Assembly: GCA_031278255.1 (NCBI GenBank)
Contig: JAITKU010000121.1
Span: 1 to 6,979 of the forward strand
Length of the DNA: 6,979 nt
Source: Eubacteriales Family XIII. Incertae Sedis bacterium
GTDB taxonomy: Bacteria; Bacillota; Clostridia; Peptostreptococcales; Anaerovoracaceae
Direction of reading: 5' to 3'
Under the pieces are notes generated by a model that searched no databases, had not been told where the DNA came from, and worked only from the letters and a program-made list of their open reading frames with translations. Made by a program: the position numbers and the translations under genes. Positions 1 through 6,629 of this stretch are shown in pieces. Numbering within the stretch: position 1 is the first letter of the stretch; every line of letters begins with the position of its first letter.

Positions 1-1
1 C

Positions 2-1273
2 GTCGATCCCGATCCCGAAAAGCCCACGCCGCCCGTCACGCTCGAAAAGACGGTCGGCGGCGAAAGCTTCCCGCTCGGCGTGGCCGTACCCTACACGGTG
101 ACGGTCACGAACACGGGCGACAACAACCTGACGGACATTGAAATCGGCGACGATCACCTGATCGGCTACGCGGGGGCCTTGACCCTGACCAAAACGAGCG
201 GCGGCGTAAAAACGACGCTCGCGGGTACGGACTACGACTTTGAACGGGGCGAGGGCAAGATCACGCTCTCGGGGCTCACGCTGACCCCGGGCGAGACGCT
301 GATCGTCCGCTACAGTGTCACCTACGACACGGCTGGCGATAAGACCAATAAGGCGAGCGTGAAAACGAAGGTCGAGGGGTCGAACGACGATGATCCCGCA
401 GCCGGCGACGAGGACGAAACGACGGTCCGCATCGATCCCATCGGTGCGGTCACGCTCGACAAGACGGCGAACGGCACGCGCTTCCCCGTCGGCGCTTCCG
501 TGGCCTACACGATAGACATCCAAAACACCGGGGACGAATCGCTGACGGATATCGTGATCGCGGACGACCGGCTCACGGGCCATGCCGCGGCGGGCCTTGT
601 CCTGACGCAGACGGCGGCGGGCGGAAGCATTCCGCTTTTCGCCGGCGTGAACTACGACTTCGACGCGGGCACGGGCGAAATCCGGATGGCGGGGGACTTC
701 AAGCTGCCCACGGGACATGTGTTGACCGTCCGATACAGCGTCGCCTACGGCACGGCGGGAGACAAACGCAATACGGCGGTCGTGACCGCGAAAGGCGAGA
801 GATCGAATAACGGCGTCACGGCCCGAAACGAGGTCACGGTCAACGTCTACACGCCGGGCGGCAATATCCCGGGCGGAGGCGGCAATATCCCGGGCGGAGG
901 CGGCAATACCGGCGGAGGCGGTAATACCGGCGGAGGCGGCAATACCGGCGGAGGCGACAACACGGGCGGCGGTGACAACACCGGCGGGTCCGTACCCACG
1001 CCCGCGCCCGGCAACAGCGTTATTCCGGGCGGGAACGGCGTGTACGTGGAGATCGACGAGAACGGGGTTCCGCGCGGAGAATGGCACTTGGACGAGGAGA
1101 CGGGGGAATGGATCTTCGACGAATACCCGCCGCTCACCGACCTGCCTCAAACGGGCGCGGCTTTCCTCGTCGCCGCGGTTTCGAGGCACCTTTGGGTGTT
1201 CCCGCTGCTCACGCTTCTCATTTCCGCTTTCGTTTGGGCGCGGCTGCGCAGATACGAGAGAAAGCGGATATAA
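2..1273 (+). CDS. LPXTG cell-wall-anchored surface protein with DUF11-like repeats (3' part)
   Basis: The frame is open from base 2 with no stop, so the gene begins upstream; the GTG at 80 lies inside a repeat and is not a credible start. Visible from N to C are a Pro/Asp-rich joint (VDPDPEKPTPP), two tandem repeats of about 138 residues (from 35 and 449), a Gly-rich linker (863-991), and an acidic/aromatic module (GEWHLDEETGEWIFDEYPP) leading to LPQTG at 1142-1156. A hydrophobic segment (around HLWVFPLLTLLISAFVW) and the basic tail RLRRYERKR follow. In this family, sortase cleaves between T and G of the motif and links the protein to peptidoglycan; the repeats resemble DUF11/TIGR01451 bacterial surface domains, which form beta-sandwich stalks. 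I infer an extracellular stalk or adhesin whose functional head lies upstream, unseen. A strong terminator follows, so it is not co-transcribed with the downstream cluster. Confidence is high for the anchor and low for any specific ligand. Confidence 0.93.
   Translation, partial: VDPDPEKPTPPVTLEKTVGGESFPLGVAVPYTVTVTNTGDNNLTDIEIGDDHLIGYAGALTLTKTSGGVKTTLAGTDYDFERGEGKITLSGLTLTPGETLIVRYSVTYDTAGDKTNKASVKTKVEGSNDDDPAAGDEDETTVRIDPIGAVTLDKTANGTRFPVGASVAYTIDIQNTGDESLTDIVIADDRLTGHAAAGLVLTQTAAGGSIPLFAGVNYDFDAGTGEIRMAGDFKLPTGHVLTVRYSVAYGTAGDKRNTAVVTAKGERSNNGVTARNEVTVNVYTPGGNIPGGGGNIPGGGGNTGGGGNTGGGGNTGGGDNTGGGDNTGGSVPTPAPGNSVIPGGNGVYVEIDENGVPRGEWHLDEETGEWIFDEYPPLTDLPQTGAAFLVAAVSRHLWVFPLLTLLISAFVWARLRRYERKRI
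35..862 (+). repeat. Two tandem DUF11-like domain repeats (period about 414 bases)
   Basis: The first copy begins with VTLEKTVGGESFPLGV at 35 and the second with VTLDKTANGTRFPVGA at 449, a spacing of 138 codons. Matching blocks recur in register: YTVTVTNTGDNNLTDIEI against YTIDIQNTGDESLTDIVI, DYDFERGEGKI against NYDFDAGTGEI, and LIVRYSVTYDTAGDK against LTVRYSVAYGTAGDK. The copies are clearly related but diverged at the DNA level, so this is an old protein-domain duplication. The Pro-rich joint just before the first copy suggests more copies upstream. Confidence 0.85.
863..991 (+). repeat. Gly-rich minisatellite coding for the stalk linker
   Basis: There are two 21-base units encoding NIPGGGG (starting at 863 and 884), four 18-base units encoding NTGGGG or NTGGGD (905, 923, 941, 959), and a terminal NTGGS at 977. 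Units are nearly identical at the DNA level (GGCGGCAATA cores). Both unit lengths are multiples of three, so copy-number changes keep the reading frame. It likely encodes a flexible spacer between the repeat domains and the wall anchor. Confidence 0.85.
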
Positions 1274-1293
1274 GGCTTTGTAACGAAATGACG

Positions 1294-1328
1294 AAAGGAC
1301 CCTTGCCAACCGGCAAGGGTCCTTTTTT
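1294..1328 (+). terminator. Intrinsic terminator of the surface-protein gene
   Basis: A perfect 14-base-pair stem (AAAGGACCCTTGCC, 1294-1307, pairing with 1312-1325) closes an AACC loop. The right arm runs directly into a run of six T (1323-1328). It lies 20 bases after the stop codon. It should insulate the surface-protein transcript from the glycyl radical enzyme gene downstream. Confidence 0.93.
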
Positions 1329-1407
1329 CCGCGGTCCGAAACGATGCCCCGCCCTTTCCGTTTCCGCTTCCCGCTCCGTCCCCGCATGTGCAAACACCCG
1401 CCGGGCA

Positions 1408-1433
1408 AAGCCCATAGCAAAAACGTATGGCTT
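1408..1433 (+). promoter_or_regulatory. Imperfect inverted repeat upstream of GRE1, possible operator
   Basis: The left arm AAGCCCATA (1408-1416) and the right arm TATGGCTT (1426-1433) are complementary apart from one extra C on the left, with a 9-base A-rich centre. Size and spacing suit a dimeric regulator such as the LysR protein encoded downstream. It sits roughly 40-60 bases upstream of the proposed promoter hexamers. No homologous sites are available here for comparison, so chance is a real alternative. Confidence 0.25.
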
Positions 1434-1449
1434 CATTCCGTATTTCTTC

Positions 1450-1478
1450 TTGTGAATTTTCTGATAATATGCTATTTT
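1450..1478 (+). promoter_or_regulatory. Candidate promoter of GRE1 in an AT-rich stretch
   Basis: The segment of about 1440-1490 is strikingly AT-rich within GC-rich surroundings. The best pair I find with proper spacing is TTGTGA (1450-1455) and TATTTT (1473-1478), 17 bases apart, each matching four of six consensus positions. A GATAAT at 1463 is a closer -10 match but lacks a partner. A transcript from here would have a 5' leader of about 85 bases. The AT-rich region is plain to see; the exact hexamers are uncertain. Confidence 0.35.
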
Positions 1479-1556
1479 TATGTTGACAGTGCCATGCCGC
1501 GCGCGATGTGGGCTTATTCGCGTTGCGTATCATCGGGGAGCGTTTATTCCGAAAGC

Positions 1557-1564
1557 AGAGGTGA
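1557..1564 (+). promoter_or_regulatory. Ribosome binding site fixing the GRE1 start
   Basis: AGAGGTGA, close to the ideal complement of the 16S 3' end, lies five bases before the ATG at 1570. The upstream in-frame ATG at 1480 has no such site and overlaps the AT-rich promoter-like stretch. This favours the 813-residue protein starting MYQLQP. Confidence 0.75.
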
Positions 1565-1569
1565 ATGAA

Positions 1570-4011
1570 ATGTATCAGTTACAACCGATTACCGTTCGCG
1601 TGGCAAAGATGCGCGAACGCTACAGGAACACAAATCCCGAAATCTGCATAGCCAGATACAGGCTCTTGACGGAATTCTACACAGAACACCGAGACATGAC
1701 GGGCATTACGAGGCGGGCGCGGGCGCTGAAGCACATCTGCGAGAACATCCCCGTCCGGATCGACGACGGCGAGGTGATCGTCGGCGCGCAGAGCGGAACG
1801 TACAGAGCCGCGGCGCTCTATCCCGAAAACTCCGTGCATTGGCTCAAGGAGGAGGTCGAGAGCCGCTTCATCTCGACGCGCAATCTGGACCCCTACATCC
1901 TCGCGGAGGAGGATCGCGCCTACATCCTCGCCACGGTCGATTTCTGGATGAAAGAATGTATGAGCGCCAAGACCGACGCCAACATCATCGACGAATACTT
2001 CCCCGTCGCGGGCAACGGCGTCACGATGTTTTCGCAGGAACACCAGTGCGAGTCGCCCGTGGGCCACTTCGCGACAGGCTACAATACGGCGATCCGCAAG
2101 GGCTTTAAGGCCATCAAGGACGAGGCCGAGCAAAAGAGGGCCGAATACATCGCGCAGGGAATGCCGGCGGACACGATAGAGAAATACAATTTCTATCGCG
2201 CGATCTCCACCGTATGCGACGGCGTCATCACGCTCACGAAGCGCTACGCGAAGCTCGCCGCGGAAAAGGCCGAGGCGGAGACCGATCCCGCGCGCAAGAA
2301 GGAACTCGCGATGATGGTCGATGGGCTGAACCGAACGGTCGAATACCCCGCGCGCAATTTCTACGAAGCCCTGCAGTGCCTCTACCTGTATCAGACGGTA
2401 CTCTGCCTCGACGCGAACATGCACGGCATCAGCTTCGGCAGGGTGGATCAATATCTCGGGGATTTTTACGACGCGGATATCGAGGCGGGACGCATCACGC
2501 CGGAATACGGACAGGAACTGCTCGATCTCTTCTATCTGAAAGTCGCGGAGATGAACAAACCGTGGAGTTACGGCGCCACGCAGTCGAATCCCGGCTACAC
2601 CAACGGCCAGCTTATGACCTTGGGCGGCGTGAAGCGCGACGGCTCGGACGCCGCGAACAAGGTGACTTTCATGATGTTGCAATCCATGGGACGCCTGCTC
2701 CTCCACGATCCGCCCCAAGCGCTTCGCGTACACAAGGACACGCCGCCCGCGCTCTGGGAGGCCGCCATCGAAACGACGAAGATATCCGGAGGCGTGCCGA
2801 CCTTTGAAAACGACGATGTGATCATCCCGGCCCTGATGCGCCGCGGGCTTTCGCTCGAGGACGCGCGGGATTTCTGTCTGATCGGCTGCGTCGAACCCGC
2901 CGGCTGCGGCACGGAATGGCCCGCCTGCGGCGGCACCGGCACGGAGAGCTACATGAACCTCGCAAACGCGCTGCTTCTCGCGATCAACGACGGCTTCACG
3001 CCCGTCCCGATGCGCAACGCTTTCATGCCCGCGCCCGAGGGCACGCCGAACAAGCGCGTGGGCGCGCCCACGGGATATCTGTACGATATGACATCCTTTG
3101 AGCAGGTCAAGGAAGCGTTCAAGGCGCAGGTGGAACGGTTCGTCAAATGGCATATCATGAACATCAACGCTTTCGAGTACGTGGCGCGCGAGACCCTGCC
3201 CCTGCCCATCGTTTCCGCGACGATGGAGGGCTGCATGGAATCGGGCAAGGACGTTATGCACGGCGGGGCGAAATACAATTCCACCGGCGACAGCGGCGTA
3301 GGCATAGGAAACGTGGCGGACAGCCTGAACATCATCAAACACTGCGTATTCGACAAGAAAATCTGCACGGCCCGGGAGCTGTACGACGCGCTCATGGCCG
3401 ATTGGAAAGGCTACGAGAAGCTGCACAACTACATCCTCCACGAGGCGCCGCACTACGGCAACGCGCTTCCCGACTGCGACGAACACGCGGGCTGGGCGGC
3501 AAAGGTATTCGCGGACGCCGTGAACGCGTGTACGGGGCCGCGGGGCCGCTACAGCGCGGGGCTTTATCCCGTCACGACAAACGTCATGTTCGGGTATATC
3601 ACGAAAGCCACGCCCGACGGCAGATCCGCGGGTATGCCGCTCGCGGACGGGATCGCGCCCGTGCAGCAGATGGACAAAAACGGGCCGACCGGCGTCATCT
3701 CGTCCATCGCCGCGATCCGCCAGACGGATTTCCCGAACGGCACCCTGATGAACCTCAAATTCCACCCGACGGCCCTCAAGGGGGAGGAGGGCGTCCAAAA
3801 GCTTTCAAGGCTCATAAAGACCTACTTCGACATGGGCGGCATGGAGCTTCAAATAAACGTGGTGAGCGTCGAAACGCTGAAAGACGCGCAGGCCCATCCC
3901 GACAGATACAAGAACTTGGTCGTTCGCGTGGCGGGCTTTTCCGCCTACTTCGTCGAGTTGCATCCCGACGGGCAGGCGGATTTGATCAGGAGAACGGAAC
4001 TCGCCATGTGA
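1570..4011 (+). CDS. Glycyl radical enzyme of the PFL superfamily (GRE1), substrate unknown
   Basis: An 813-residue protein of the glycyl radical enzyme superfamily (oxygen-sensitive C-C, C-O, C-N or C-S bond cleavage in the cytosol). The PFL-type barrel includes SGGVPTFENDD, the active-site loop GCVEP with C440 (thiyl radical) and E442 (likely acid/base), GGAKYN at 565-570 and PDGRSAG at 682-688. The radical loop RVAGFS near the C terminus carries G789, the residue made radical by a radical-SAM activase. The Cys-x-Glu pattern, instead of the Cys-Cys of true pyruvate formate-lyase, points to the dehydratase, lyase or decarboxylase branches; glycerol dehydratase, CutC and HypD are known members with it. 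I cannot assign the substrate. C436, C446 and C453 crowd around C440. The start at 1570 is supported by its ribosome binding site and by matching the N terminus of the second enzyme (from 6630). No activase is adjacent. Annotation as formate acetyltransferase would be misleading. Confidence 0.93.
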   Translation: MYQLQPITVRVAKMRERYRNTNPEICIARYRLLTEFYTEHRDMTGITRRARALKHICENIPVRIDDGEVIVGAQSGTYRAAALYPENSVHWLKEEVESRFISTRNLDPYILAEEDRAYILATVDFWMKECMSAKTDANIIDEYFPVAGNGVTMFSQEHQCESPVGHFATGYNTAIRKGFKAIKDEAEQKRAEYIAQGMPADTIEKYNFYRAISTVCDGVITLTKRYAKLAAEKAEAETDPARKKELAMMVDGLNRTVEYPARNFYEALQCLYLYQTVLCLDANMHGISFGRVDQYLGDFYDADIEAGRITPEYGQELLDLFYLKVAEMNKPWSYGATQSNPGYTNGQLMTLGGVKRDGSDAANKVTFMMLQSMGRLLLHDPPQALRVHKDTPPALWEAAIETTKISGGVPTFENDDVIIPALMRRGLSLEDARDFCLIGCVEPAGCGTEWPACGGTGTESYMNLANALLLAINDGFTPVPMRNAFMPAPEGTPNKRVGAPTGYLYDMTSFEQVKEAFKAQVERFVKWHIMNINAFEYVARETLPLPIVSATMEGCMESGKDVMHGGAKYNSTGDSGVGIGNVADSLNIIKHCVFDKKICTARELYDALMADWKGYEKLHNYILHEAPHYGNALPDCDEHAGWAAKVFADAVNACTGPRGRYSAGLYPVTTNVMFGYITKATPDGRSAGMPLADGIAPVQQMDKNGPTGVISSIAAIRQTDFPNGTLMNLKFHPTALKGEEGVQKLSRLIKTYFDMGGMELQINVVSVETLKDAQAHPDRYKNLVVRVAGFSAYFVELHPDGQADLIRRTELAM

Positions 4012-4136
4012 CGCAAAGCCGCCGTCGATCGCTTTCTTGCCGTTGTTGTTCGATTTTTGTTACGGTTTCTTCGGCCCCGCGTCCCGTACGGCGCGAGGCT
4101 TTCAGGGGCGCGGCGCCGCCGCGGACGGGTAACGAT

Positions 4137-5075
4137 ATGAACACTTCACAGATCGAATGCTTCTTGGCCGCTTCCGAACATCTCAGTTTTACAAAGGCCG
4201 CGGAATCGCTGCACCTCGCGCAGCCGACGCTCTCGCGTCAGATCATTACGCTGGAGCGGGAAATCGGCGTCCGCCTGTTCGCGCGGAAGAACAATACGGT
4301 GCGTCTGACGGCGGCCGGGGCGATCTTGGCGGCCGGCCTTTCCGTGTTGCGCGGCGATTTGAGCAACCTGATCAAACGGGCGCAGCGCGCCGATCGCGAG
4401 GAAAGGGACAGGCAGGTCACGCTGAACATCGGAACGGCGATGGGGCAGCGCTTTACGGGACCGATCACGGATTCTTTCCTCGCCTTTTCGCGCGAGCAGC
4501 CCAACATTCAAATTCAGATAACCTATTTCAATCTTTCGAGGCTGATACCCGCCTTTGTCGAGGACGAGGTGGACGCCTGTATCGTTTCTCTGGACGACAT
4601 CGGCCACATCAAGAACATGAACGCCGATCTGGATTATCTGGTGGTCCGGGAGGGGCGCGGCTGCGTCGTGCTGCCCGCGGATCATCCCTTGGCGAGCAAA
4701 ACGGACCTCAAACTCGCGGATTTGACCGGGGAGACCTTCCTCATCGTCGATTCGCACGAGTCCGGCATGATCGCGCGCAAACAGCTCGAACTCTGCGAAG
4801 CTTTCGGCATGATCCCGTCAAAACAGGTCACTTCAAACATCGGAACGCTCGCGATGTGGCTTGAAACAGGCGTCGGCATCTCGACGATGAATCCCTGGCA
4901 TATGCTCAAAAACAGCCCCAACCTGAAGTTTATCGAGATCGATGAACTCGAACCGGTCCGAGAGGTTTTCGCCTGGAAGAAGAGCAACGTCAATCCGGGC
5001 ATCCCGGCTCTGGTGAAAGCGTTCCATTCCTGCCCGTCCAAAACCGAAGCGCCAAAGGCTCCGGTTAATAGTTAA
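4137..5075 (+). CDS. LysR-family transcriptional regulator
   Basis: A 312-residue protein of the usual LysR length. The N-terminal winged helix-turn-helix is classic: FTKAAESLHLAQPTLSRQI at about residues 18-36, then LEREIGVRLFAR and LTAAG, followed by a linker helix to about 90. The remainder (about 95-300) fits the LysR periplasmic-binding-protein-like effector domain, including RFTGPITDSFLAFSREQPNIQI and DHPLASKTDLKLADLTGETF. Such proteins bind DNA as tetramers and respond to a pathway metabolite. It lies 125 bases after GRE1 and 36 bases before the symporter gene, same strand, so I infer it controls this cluster; it is not divergent from its presumed target, unlike many LysR genes. The ATG at 4137 begins the canonical LysR N terminus; only a weak GGACGGG precedes it. 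The frame stays open upstream, but that part is the alternate frame of GRE1. Confidence 0.95.
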   Translation: MNTSQIECFLAASEHLSFTKAAESLHLAQPTLSRQIITLEREIGVRLFARKNNTVRLTAAGAILAAGLSVLRGDLSNLIKRAQRADREERDRQVTLNIGTAMGQRFTGPITDSFLAFSREQPNIQIQITYFNLSRLIPAFVEDEVDACIVSLDDIGHIKNMNADLDYLVVREGRGCVVLPADHPLASKTDLKLADLTGETFLIVDSHESGMIARKQLELCEAFGMIPSKQVTSNIGTLAMWLETGVGISTMNPWHMLKNSPNLKFIEIDELEPVREVFAWKKSNVNPGIPALVKAFHSCPSKTEAPKAPVNS

Positions 5076-5092
5076 ATCAAAATTTTATCGAC

Positions 5093-5101
5093 AGAAAGGG
5101 G
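5093..5101 (+). promoter_or_regulatory. Ribosome binding site of the symporter gene
   Basis: AGAAAGGGG lies ten bases before the ATG at 5112. The 36-base gap from the LysR stop is AT-rich but has no clear promoter pair, so co-transcription with the regulator gene is likely. Confidence 0.6.
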
Positions 5102-5111
5102 TATTGTTTCA

Positions 5112-6536
5112 ATGGAAGAACGGATTAAAAACAAGATCGGAAACGCCAGCTTGGGGGAAGCGAACGTCGATCTGACACTTACTCAAAAATTGCCTTATTT
5201 GGCAGGAACTTTCGGCGGATTCACCTTTCCGCTCGTCATGGCTTTCCTCACGATCTTCTGGACGGACGTTGCGCGCATCCCCGCCGGCGCGGTCGCGGCA
5301 TTTTTACTGGTCACAAAGCTGTGGGACGCGGTCAACGATCCGATCATCGGCTATATGGCCGACCGCACGCAGACGCGTTTCGGCCGCTACAGACCTTGGA
5401 TATTGATGTTTCTGCCCACGACGGTATTGACCGTTCTGACTTTCACGGTCATACCGGGCGCGAGTCCGACACAGCAGGCGGTATTCTCCCTCGGAACTTA
5501 TTTTGTACTCGTCATTGCGAACACCTGCGTCGAGGTCCCAAGTCAGGGCGTTATCGCCTCCGCCACCACGAATCCCCGCGCGCGCGGCTCCATTCAGTCT
5601 TTCCGCATGGCGGGTTCCTACGCGGCCAACATCCTGACGGGCGCCGTATTCATGCCGATGGTCCTCTTCATCGCGATGGACGGGCAGATGCCCGACGCGC
5701 CGCCCGATATGGCAAAGGGTTTCTTCTACTCGATCCTGTTCTTCGCCGTCCTCGGCGTTCCGTTCGGCTTCTGGTTCTTCCTCGGCAGCAGGGAACGGGT
5801 GAAGATTCCCGTGTCCTCGCATACGCTCAGGGATTCTTTCTCCGTCCTGAAAGGGAATAAACCCTTTTGGCTCTTCTTCTGGGCTTTCTTCGTGTACGGG
5901 ATCACCTCGGGCACGACGACCTCCCGCGCGCATTACTGGCAGTATCTCAGGGGCGACGCGGGCGGCATGGCGGTCAACATCACCGCTTGGATGATCGGCA
6001 TGGTCATAGGCGCCGTCGCGTTCGGCTTCTTCGTGAAGAAAGCCCAAAACAAGGCCCACCTCGCCACGATCGGCTATATCGTGGGCTTCGTGTTCACCCT
6101 GCTCCTCACTTTCTTCTGGCTCACGCCTGAGAGCAGCGATTTCAAGGTAAACCTGTATCATTTCGTGACGGCCTTAAACGGCATAGGCGTCGGCTTCGGA
6201 ACGCCGGCCATGTACGCCATCATGCCCGATGTCACGGAGTACACGCAATGGAAGTACAAGCTCCGCGTAACGGGCTTCGTCGTGTCCATCCTGAACTGCG
6301 CGTACAAATTCAGCCTCGCGTTCGGCGCGGCGGCTTTCACGGCGGTGCTGGCCATCCAGCAATACGTGCCGAACGTGCCGCAGCCCGACAGTATCAAATG
6401 GACGATGAATATCTTCGCCAACGTCATACCCGCGATCTGCTACCTCATCCCCGGGCTTATGATGCTGAAATGGAAACTCGATGTCAAAGGCTTCAGGGCG
6501 ATCGTAGACGAACTTGCCGCCCGCAGCGACGCGTAA
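5112..6536 (+). CDS. GPH-family (MFS_2) cation symporter
   Basis: A 474-residue integral membrane protein with about twelve hydrophobic segments. The family signature is clear at residues 71-96, with WDAVNDPIIGYMADRT followed by RFGRYRPW, the conserved loop between TM2 and TM3 of glycoside-pentoside-hexuronide:cation symporters. A second family region is DVTEYTQWKYKLRVTG near 373-388. Known members (for example MelB, XylP and uronate carriers) move sugars, uronates or related polar compounds with H+ or Na+. Its place between two glycyl radical enzyme genes and after a LysR gene suggests it imports their substrate or a precursor; that link is inference, and the substrate cannot be told. The start has a good ribosome binding site. 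A terminator follows 20 bases after the stop. Confidence 0.93.
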   Translation: MEERIKNKIGNASLGEANVDLTLTQKLPYLAGTFGGFTFPLVMAFLTIFWTDVARIPAGAVAAFLLVTKLWDAVNDPIIGYMADRTQTRFGRYRPWILMFLPTTVLTVLTFTVIPGASPTQQAVFSLGTYFVLVIANTCVEVPSQGVIASATTNPRARGSIQSFRMAGSYAANILTGAVFMPMVLFIAMDGQMPDAPPDMAKGFFYSILFFAVLGVPFGFWFFLGSRERVKIPVSSHTLRDSFSVLKGNKPFWLFFWAFFVYGITSGTTTSRAHYWQYLRGDAGGMAVNITAWMIGMVIGAVAFGFFVKKAQNKAHLATIGYIVGFVFTLLLTFFWLTPESSDFKVNLYHFVTALNGIGVGFGTPAMYAIMPDVTEYTQWKYKLRVTGFVVSILNCAYKFSLAFGAAAFTAVLAIQQYVPNVPQPDSIKWTMNIFANVIPAICYLIPGLMMLKWKLDVKGFRAIVDELAARSDA

Positions 6537-6556
6537 CGGCCGAAACCGCGCGCGGC

Positions 6557-6592
6557 GCCGGAACCCGTTTCGCAAAACGGGTTCCGGCTTTT
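6557..6592 (+). terminator. Intrinsic terminator between the symporter gene and GRE2
   Basis: A perfect 14-base-pair stem (GCCGGAACCCGTTT, 6557-6570, pairing with 6575-6588) closes a CGCA loop and is followed by four T, then five A. The short T run may allow some read-through. The next start codon is only 37 bases further on, leaving little room for a separate promoter, so it may act as a partial terminator or as an mRNA 3'-end stabiliser inside the operon. Confidence 0.8.
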
Positions 6593-6613
6593 AAAAAGCA
6601 ACCTCGGAAACGC

Positions 6614-6622
6614 AGAAAGGAG
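6614..6622 (+). promoter_or_regulatory. Ribosome binding site fixing the GTG start of GRE2
   Basis: AGAAAGGAG lies seven bases before the GTG at 6630. The next in-frame ATG is at 6669, too far for this site, and starting there would drop the conserved MYxxxPxT segment shared with the first enzyme. Confidence 0.8.
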
Positions 6623-6629
6623 TATACGT

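Noticed and set aside
847..1137. A Pro-rich 96-codon frame on the - strand
   Set aside because: It is the antisense of the Gly-rich linker; its proline repeats simply mirror the glycine codons.
1483..1488. A perfect TTGACA hexamer as the -35 of GRE1
   Set aside because: The following 15-19 bases are GC-rich with no acceptable -10 hexamer; it is kept only as a weak alternative.
1480..1569. An ATG at 1480 as start of GRE1, adding 30 residues
   Set aside because: There is no ribosome binding site, it lies in the promoter-like AT-rich stretch, and the extra residues have no counterpart in the N terminus of the second enzyme.
1579..3798. A 739-codon open frame on the - strand
   Set aside because: It is the exact antisense of the glycyl radical enzyme, Arg/Val/His-rich with no recognisable domain; such shadows are common opposite GC-rich genes.
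3147..4136. An in-frame 330-codon N-terminal extension of the LysR protein
   Set aside because: It lies mostly in the wrong frame of the radical enzyme gene and is Arg-rich nonsense; the LysR domain begins at the ATG at 4137.
4012..4136. A terminator or promoter between GRE1 and the LysR gene
   Set aside because: There is no hairpin with a T tail and no convincing hexamer pair; only a GC-rich palindromic run near 4108-4120 that I cannot interpret.
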